From: Planctomycetota bacterium | GTDB lineage: Bacteria > Planctomycetota > Planctomycetia > Gemmatales > Gemmataceae | Length of the DNA: 64,000 bases | Assembly: GCA_016873225.1 (NCBI GenBank) | Contig: VGXS01000008.1 | Location: 1 to 64,000, forward strand | Reading direction: 5' to 3' | Shown: piece after piece, positions 53,079 through 62,000 of the stretch | How positions within the stretch are numbered: position 1 is the stretch's first letter | How the letters are laid out: each line of letters begins with the position of its first letter | The notes under the pieces: generated by a model | Told to the model about the DNA's origin: nothing | Seen by the model: the letters and a program-made list of their open reading frames with translations, nothing else | Database searches by the model: none | Program-made: the position numbers and the translations under genes

Positions 53079-56000
53079 TCAGCCGATGAACAACCCCTTG
53101 TTTCGCGCCGCGTTGGTCGAGGCGTAGGCGAAGAAGGAGTCGATCTGCTGCAGCGTGCGCCCGCTGTAGCGCTTGACCTGCGACTGCCCGTTGACCCCGC
53201 TGGCCACGAGGATGTCGCGGATGCCGTCGCCGTCGATGTCGTCCACCGTGGCGAGCCGGGAGCCGGTGGTGAAGGCCGCGATCGAACCGATGAGCGCGCC
53301 GGTGGCGCCGTCGGTGACGACCACCTGCTGGGCGCCCGACATGGCGCCGAGCAGGATCTCGGCCTTGCCATCGCCGTTGAGGTCGGTCGCCGTGACGCTG
53401 TATCCCGTGGTGCTTGTGGTGGCGAAGAGGGTTTGGTCGCGCAGCAGGGTGCCCGCGGCGTTATACACCTGCACCCTCGGGCCGCCGGCTGAGAACGGCG
53501 CGCAGATGATTTCGGCCCTGCCGTCGCGGTCAACATCGGCCCCGGCCACGGAAACCCCACCCTTGAAGCCCGCGCTCAAGACCGTCTTGTTGAAGATGAG
53601 GCCGTAGTTGAGGCCGGAGAAGGCGCGCACATTGGCGGCCAGGCCGGCGCCGCCCGGGGCGGTGATGATGTCGCCGCGGCCGTCGCCGTTGATGTCGGCG
53701 ATGGCGAGGTTGACGGGGCGCGTGTAGTTGGTGGCGTAGGCGGTGAAGCCGCCAAGGCTGGCGCCGGAGCGTCCGTCCATGAGCCGTACGAACGACCCTG
53801 TGCTCGTGGTGTAGGCGATATCGGCGACGCCGTCGCCGTTGATGTCGCCGGTGGCGACCCGGAATCCGCCCGCATAGGAGGGGCCAAGGGGCTGGAAGAT
53901 GGAAATTTGTTGACGGGTCCTTGAATCGTAGGTCATGAAGGTCGAGCCGGCCTGCGACGCCACGACGAAGAACGGCTGGCGGGCCCGGAACTGGAGGTTC
54001 GACGAGGCGGTGGAGGCGCTGAAGTTGCCGTCTCCCGAGTAGGTGGCGGTGAGGGCGCCGAGGCCCGAGCGGGTGGGCGTGAAGTTGATGGACGCCGAAC
54101 CGCCGGACAGGGCGACGGGGGAGCCGATGGCGACGCCGCCCATGAGGAACTGCACCGTGCCTGAGGGGATTGTGGCCGTGACAGGGGTCGAGACCGTCGC
54201 CGAGAACTTCGCCGCCGTGCCGACCTGGAATGAGGCGCCGCTGGCCGGCGAAAGGGTGATAGCCGTCGAGGCCTTGGCGATGTTAAGCGTGACGGCCGCC
54301 GAGGTTGACCCGTTGAAGTTGATGGAGTCGCCGGAGTAGACGGCGGTGAAGGATTGGGCGCCGCTGTTGAGCGCGGGGATGGTGAAGGTCGCGGTGGCCG
54401 AGTTCCCGGAGACGGGCAGCCTCTGCAAGAGGTTGGTGCCGCTGAACAGCGACAGGGATCCGCCACTCGCGAACGGGATCGTGGTGTCGGCGGAGCCCGG
54501 GGCGACGCGCGGGCTGGTGCTCATGTTGAAGGTGATCGGGGTGCCGTAGGCAAGGGAGGTCATCGGCGAGGCGGTGAGCAGGGTGTCGGTGGCCTGCCTG
54601 TTGATGACGAGGGACTGCGGATCGGTGGTGATCTGCGGATAGGTGTCGTTCGGGCCGGGAACATAAACGGCGCGGATGGAGGCGGTGCCGGCGCGCAGGT
54701 TGTTGCCGGCGATCCCGGTGTCGACAACCTTGGTGTAGAGCCTGCCGCTGGCCGTCACCTGGCTGTCGGCGATGGTGGCGCGGGCCACCAAGGTTCCGTT
54801 GGGAAGCACGAAGTCGACGGTGCCGTTCTGGCCGAATCCGCTTTGATCCGCGGGTGCCATGAGCGCCGACAGGGTGACTCGTCCGCCAAGGTTGACCACC
54901 GCCGGGCTGATCGCGCCCATGGTGAGCGCCGAGGCCACCACGGTCCGGTTGGCCGAGGCGTTGGCGCTTGAGAAATTCTTGTCGCCCGAGTAGGTGGCGG
55001 TAACGACGAAGGCGCCGGCGGCCGACGGCGTGTAGGTGAACGAGGCCTGCCCGAGTGACCCGACGGCAACCTGTCCCACGGCGACCTGGGCGCCGGCAAG
55101 GGTGACGGTGAACAGCACGGTGCCCGACGGCGAGGTCGGCAGGCCGGACTGGGCGGCGCTGACCTGGGCGGTGAAGGTGAATGGCTGGCCGGCCTTCTGG
55201 CTGGTCGCCGAGGCGGACAAGCTGACATTGGCGCCCGCCTGGGTCACGGTGAGCGCGGGCAGGGTCAGCGTGGCGGGACGGTAGTTCGCGTCGCCCGCGT
55301 ACCGGAGCTGGAGGTTGTGAACGCCCGCGTCAAGCACCGTGGTGGGCAGCAGCAGCGTGCGGAAGCCGTCGTTGAATGGAATCTGGGCCACAAAGGTTTG
55401 CCCGTCGTACAGGTCGACGGCTTGGATGGATGGACTGAAGGCGATGGATGACGGGTTGATGCCCGGCGCGATGGAGGCGTTGCCCAGGGGCACGGTCGAT
55501 CCGTAGGGGATTGTCGTCGCGGCAAGCGCGCCGCTGAGGATCACATCCTGCCTGTTGACGGTGAGGCTTTGGCTGGCGCTGTTCATGGCCGGGTAGGCGT
55601 CGCCCGTGGCCGGGAAATAGCGGGCCACAAGGTTGTAGGCGCCCACCGGCAGGTTGAACGCCGGGTTTCCGGTGTCGATCGTGGTCGAGTAGACGCCATT
55701 GCTGGCGGAGGAGAGAGGCACCGAGGCCACGACGGTGTCGGTGGTTCCCGGGATCACGAAGCTGACGGAACCCAGCGGGGTGGCGCTGTTGTTGCCCGTG
55801 GCGGGAGTGACGGCGGCGGAAAGCGTGAGCAGGGAACCGCGCTGGATGATGCTGCTGGCCAGCGGGCTTAAGCCGAGCGAGGCGACGGTGTAGCTGCCCT
55901 GCGCGGGCGTGGAAGGAGCGTTGTAGTTGCCGTCACCGGAGTAGGTGGCCGTGTAGCTGAAGTTTCCAATGGCCGTGGGGTTGATGTTGAGGGTGGCGAC

Positions 56001-59000
56001 GCCATTGACGACATTCGCGGTGCCAAGCGTGGTTCCGCCGGTGGCGAAGACCACGGTGCCGGTGGGCCTGGCGGCATTGGCTTCCACATAGGAAGGCGTG
56101 GACAGGGTCACCTGCAAGGTGAGCGCGCCACCCGACGCGACGATTCCCGAGGCCGGGGTGATGCCCGAGACGGCGATGGTGGTGTCGGCCTTGACGATGT
56201 TCAACGACTGCACGGATGAGTTCGAGGCGAGGTAGTTGGCGCCGTCGCCGGAATACCGCGCCTGGAAACTGTGGGAGCCGACCGAGAGCGCGGAGGCCAG
56301 GGTCTTGGAGTCGAGCGTTTGTGTTTGCGTGGCCGGGGCGGAGGCGTTCGCGGCGTTGATGGCCAGGGGCGTCGGGGTGAGGCTGGTGGTGCCGTCGAAG
56401 ATGCTGACGGTGCTGTTGGCGGGCCCGAATGGCAAGCCGACGGCGCCCGCGACCGTGGCGGCCAGGGCGATGCTTTCCCCGTAGCGGTACTGGGTGGAAG
56501 CCGTGGTGGCTGTCAGGGTTGTGGTGGAGAAGGCGAGGCCGACATTGAGTGTGCGGGCCGCGGAAACCATGTTGGGGTAATCGCCGGAACCCTGCGCGTA
56601 GCTGGCGGTGACGGTGTAGGTGCCGTTGGGCAGGTTGAGGGTGCCTCCGCCAAGCTGGGTGGAAAGGGTGTAGGTGCCAGGGTTGGAGTTGTCGCGGGGC
56701 ACCACGGCGGTGGCCACGACGGTGGCTCCCTGCAGGAAGCTGAAGGTGACGGATCCGGGTTGTTCGGATTGGGTGCCGGCGGGGGTGACCGTGGCGGTGA
56801 AGTTGACCATGGCGCCACGGGCCACATTGGCCGGGTTGCCGCCAAGGCTCAGGGCGATGGTAGGCACAATGAGCGTGCCGATTATCTGATTGGATAGGCT
56901 GAGATAGTTGCCATCGCCTGAGTAGTCGATGGATATGTCGTACTGGCCGCCGGCGGTGGTGGTGTAGTTGAAGGTGAAGGCGCCGCTTTGCGGGTTAGTT
57001 CTCAAGGCATTGCTGTTGGCACTGGTGCCCAGGAGCAAGCGTGTTCCACCCGAGGTTGGGGTGGCGTAGAAGCTAACGGTGCCGGTGGGCTTGAGGGCGT
57101 TTGTCGAGTCAAAGCCTGAGACGCCGTTGTCCAGGTTCACAGCCAGCGGCACGGATGCGGATAGTGCCCTGTAGACGGTGGCGGGCAGTGTCGTGGTGAA
57201 TGCCGTGGCGGCCTTGGCGATGTTGACCCGGATAACGCCGGTGGGATTTGTCGAGATTAAGGGATCATAGTTGAATCCATCGCCCGAGTAGGTCGCGTCG
57301 TATTGGCGAATGGTGCCCGAGGTTGGCAAGGGGACCGGGAATGAATGATTGAAGGAGGTTGAGGTTCCGGAGGGAACGGAAACGCTGCCGACGGTGGTGA
57401 ACAACGGGGTTGTTGATGTGTCAACAAGCGAGACCGTGCCGTTGTTGAATTGGGCCCCCGTGCCATTGTCATCAAGATTGGCGACGATGTTATAGGACTT
57501 GCCGTAGGTGGCGTTGTATGTCTTGATGCCAGATAGTGGGTCTATGCTGAACGGTAAGGTGGTTGAAAGTGCGAGGTTTGCCTTGATTCCAGGCAAGTCG
57601 AGCGACTGGGTTGCCGTGGTGGCGCCGAGATAGAAGTTGGTGCCCGGGGTGGGATACCCGTTGTAGCGGGCGCTGATGAGATCGTCGGCGCGAAGGCCGA
57701 GGCTCGTGGCTGCGGTGTTGTTGGCGAAGCTGTAGTCGAGGAAGGTGACAGCGGTTCCGTCAACGATTCCCTGGGCTGCCAGGCCGCTGGCCGTTCCCGT
57801 TGAAACGGTGAGGTTCGGGTCGGACGCCGGGAAGGAGAAGACGGTGGTTCCGGCGGAGTCGAGCAGGTCGACCGTTCCGGTACGCTTGGTCGCATCAATG
57901 CCGGTTGCCAGCACGGCGCGGATGTAGAACTGTGTGAAGTGGGGGAAGGTGGCCGGGGATGGCACGGCGGTCTTGGAGCCATTGAGGAACAGGAGTCCTA
58001 TCTTCGCCTGGTCGACCACATCCTGGCTGGTGGAAACAAAGGTGTCGTTGTCGCTGTTGGTGTAGTGGTTGAGTCCGCCGGCGACGAACTTCGCCCGGAT
58101 GTCGTAAGTGCCAAGTGGATTGAATGTACCCGCCCCCACGGTCACCGAGAACGAGTATTTGTTCGGGTTCGAACCGGTCAGCGTGAGTGATGGGGATGTG
58201 AGGGGAGTGTAGGTTACAGCGCCGGGAGCCTTGTATTCGATCACCAGGCCGCCCTCGCCGGCCAGCGGGGCCAGCGAATTCGGAGTGGAAACAAACCCGG
58301 TGATCGTGACGGGAGACCCGGAGAGAACCCGGGTGAGCGGATCGAGCGTGACACTGGTCGTGGCCTTGGTGATGACAAGGTTGAATGGCGTCGTCTGGCT
58401 GGTGGCGTAATTCTGGTCTCCGGAGAACACGCCGATCAGTGAATTCGTGCCGATGTCAAGCAGGGTGGGGTACTGGGCGTTGCCGTTGTTGAAGATGACG
58501 GTGGCCGACTTGCCGGTACTGATGTCGGCTGGATTGACAGGCGTGCCGTAGGAGGTGACGCCCAGCACCTTGGAGTCGGTGGAGCGGACGACGGACACGG
58601 TGCCTGAGACCGCGGCTGTGGGAGGAACATTGTCGTTCCAGGCGCTCTTGAGCGAAAGGTTGATCGGCTGGCCATACTCGAACGGGTTGACAACAACAGG
58701 ATTGCCGCCGCTTTGGCCGGGCGTGGTGGCGGTGAGCAGGGTTGTGGTGCTGGCGACCTGGGTTTCGAAGGCACCGATGTCGATGGCGTTGTTGACGGTG
58801 CGGTTGGCGCCGCGGATGTCGGTTCCCGTGCCATTGAGCAAGGAAGGCACGGAGACCCCGCCGACCGTGCCGGTGCCGGCATCGCGGCCGGGGCTGAGGC
58901 GCGAGAGGGCTAGATACTTGATCTTCTGGGTTTCGGTTTCGGAGTACTGGTACTGGGTTGAGCCGATGTTCGAGAATGAGGGCCCCAAGAGGGATGGACG

Positions 59001-62000
59001 GAAGTTATCGGTGTCGACGAGGGTAAAGCTGTCGAAGTTGGTTTGCTGGTCGGTCTGGATGAGGTCGCCCGTGACGGGGACGTTATTGAAGCCTGGAGCG
59101 TTGGTCGGGCGGTAAAGCGTGCTTCCCTGGGAGACGAAGGTGCCCGGTCCGTAGACGATTGAGCGTGCCGCGAGGTCCTGCTGGGTGATCCGGGCGAAGC
59201 CGGTGAAGGTAAGCGCGCTGGCCGCGGAGATGGAGTAGTACCTCAGGCCGGTGTTGCTCACCACAGCAGTATTCAGCAAGCGGACTCCGCTGCCGCTGGC
59301 AGTGTCGTTGAACAGGCCGCCCGAGTCGCCCATGATGCCGGCTTGGGATGGCGCGGCCTTGTCGTTGGATCCGGGAGCCGTGTCCTGCCTGGAGCCACGG
59401 GTAGGATCGAATATGTAGGTTGAGTCCGGAAAACCGAGGCTTGTGTTCATCGCGAACGGATTCGAAAGCGTGTTGGCCACGATGGTGGAGTTGTAGACGC
59501 GGACACTGAGGCTACCGGCCCGTGCCGCCTCATTGGCCGTGACAAGCCCGGTGACCTGCCGGCCCTCGGAAACGAGAATAGCTCCGCCATTAAGGCCCCT
59601 GCCGGTGGATGGCAGGTTGGGAAGCGAACCGGCGCCGAGCGAACCGAATCCCGCTCCCGAACCAAAATAGGTACTGTTCGACAAATTGGCATTGCCGGTG
59701 AAGAAGTTCTGGCCGCCAAAGCCGGCGGTGGGGCCGACGCCGTAGGCCTGCCGGTAGGCGACGATGGCGTTGGGGGAAGCGGCGGAAACATCCGAGTTCC
59801 AGAACAGCGAGAAGGTGCCGGTGGCGTGGTCGATGACGCCGGCCGTCACCTTCACGGCGGGATTGCCGATGTCAGCGAGGCGCAGAGTGCCTGTTTCGGA
59901 GAATTCAAAGGTTTGCACCGCGATGGTGTCGAGGTAGATGGTGCCGTTGAGTGAACCGGTGGAGATTGTGTTCCGGGAAATGCGGAATGTGGTGTTGCGG
60001 CCGGGCAGTCCTGTGCCGGCCGCGGAGATGGTGAATTCCCCAGCAGCGGGCACCAGTGTCAGCGGGGCTATATGGGGAATGAACGACTCGGAGGGGTTGA
60101 AGGAGTAGTCGATCCTGGATTGTTCGGGGTTGCCGTTCCAAACCAGCGAGAAGGCGTGCGTGATGGGATCGAGCGTGGCGGCGGTCACGAAGACCGAAGG
60201 ATTGCCCACCTTCGTGAAGTTGAAGATCATGTCGGGCGTGGTGTAAGTCATTGAGACGGCGACATTGGCGGCCGGTGCGGAACCGGTGGCCCAGGTGATT
60301 GTCAGCACGCGGTCTTTGATGTTGAAGGTTCCACTGGCGACAGGCGTGGTGGTGCCGCCCGTGAGTTGGATGGGGTAGGAGTCTCCGGTATTGGTTCCAC
60401 GAACCAGGGTGAACGACTGGTCGGGTTGGCCGTTGATCTGGATCACGCCACGGGCAAACTGGTTTCCTGTGAGGGAAGTTGGAATATTGGATAGATAATT
60501 GTCCTCCCGGGTGGAAACCGGATGGGCCAGTGGCGCGAAAGTGGTCGAAGTGGCGCCGGCGAGCACGGCGACGGTGTTGGTGAGTTCGGTCGTCTTGTTG
60601 CCGGTGCTGAAGGTCTGCACCGGAGTGGAACCCGAGTAGATGGTGCCGCTGACCGATCCGCTGGTGACGAAGGTCTGGGCATTGTCGTACAGCGTGGTGG
60701 TCGGGATGGCGGCGAAGTCGGTGACGGAGGCGGCCAACTCGTTGGTCACCGAGGCGCGCACCGGCACGGTGCTGATGTCGCGGTTGAAGGCAAGGGTGAG
60801 CACGCCGGTAAGCAGATCGTAGCTCGATCCGGTCGGCACGGCGAGATAGATCGACGGGCTCACCTGGTTGAAGGTGATCGCGCCACCGGCGCCGACCGTG
60901 AACGACTGCACGACCGTGCCGTTGACATAGACGAATCCAGTGAACGAACCGGCGACATACGCCGCCACGGTGTTTGACCGGAAAGAGGATCCAACGGCGG
61001 TGAAGGTGACGGACTTGTCCTCGGGAATGAGACTGAATGAGGGAGAACTGATGGCGGTGATGTCGATGGCCTTGCCGAGGGAGGCTTCGAGGGCGCTGGC
61101 GGCAAGCCTGACGGTGGCGGCGGTGTCGCGGATCACGAAATAACGCCCGCCGACAAACAGTCCCGTGGCCGTGCCCGTGCCGGCCAGAGTGACCACCGTG
61201 CCGGTGGACAGGTTCGGGTCGGCCGCGAAAGCGAGGGCATTGGTGCCGGGATCAACCGAGGTGACGGCCTGTGAATTGTTCTCGGTGACGATGTTGGTGA
61301 AGGCGGCGTCACGGACGGCGACATGGGTGGCGCCGTAATCGGAGTTCCAGTTGAGCGTGAGGGCGCCGTTGCCGGCGAGCGAGGCCGAGGTGACGAACTC
61401 GTCGGAAATGCCGATCCGTTGGAACTGGAAGGTTCCCGCGGCGTTGTCGTAGAAGAATCGTTGGATGGGGGTATTGTCGGCATAGATGACGCCGGAAATC
61501 GGCTTGCCCAGCAGGTCGGCGCGGGGCGCGAAGGTGATCGGTTGGAGTACGCCCAGTGCGTTCAGGCGGGACGGATCGGCCAGGTAGGAACCAGCGGCCG
61601 CAATTGACCCGCTGGCGTCGATGCCGCTGTTGGTGGATTGTTCGTCAAGCCGATAATCAAAGATCTGGTTGCCCCGGATGTTCATCGTCTCATTAAGGAC
61701 ATCAAGCCTGTTGTTCTTGACGAAATAGACATTGGCGGTACCGCCGCTGAGCATCATGACGGCGTCGGTGGGGCGTGTCGGGTCGGAGGAAACGAGTTTC
61801 AGGGAGGCGGAAATGTCGAGGTTGCCACCGCCATTCAACTGGCTGACGGCGATGTCGGTGACCGAGATGCTGGAATAGGGGTTGGGATCGGTGCCGAAGA
61901 TGCCGGCGATGGCGTTTGTGGCTGAAGTGGCCAGGGTGAAGGATTCGGCAATTAGATAGTAAAAATAATTGCCCGCTCCGTCGGTTGTTGGGTAAAACAC

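Noticed and set aside
29960-58740. Repetitive DNA considered as a CRISPR array or satellite repeat
   Set aside because: The repeats are protein-level Ig-like units of about 80-100 residues with divergent DNA; there are no short identical repeats with unique spacers.
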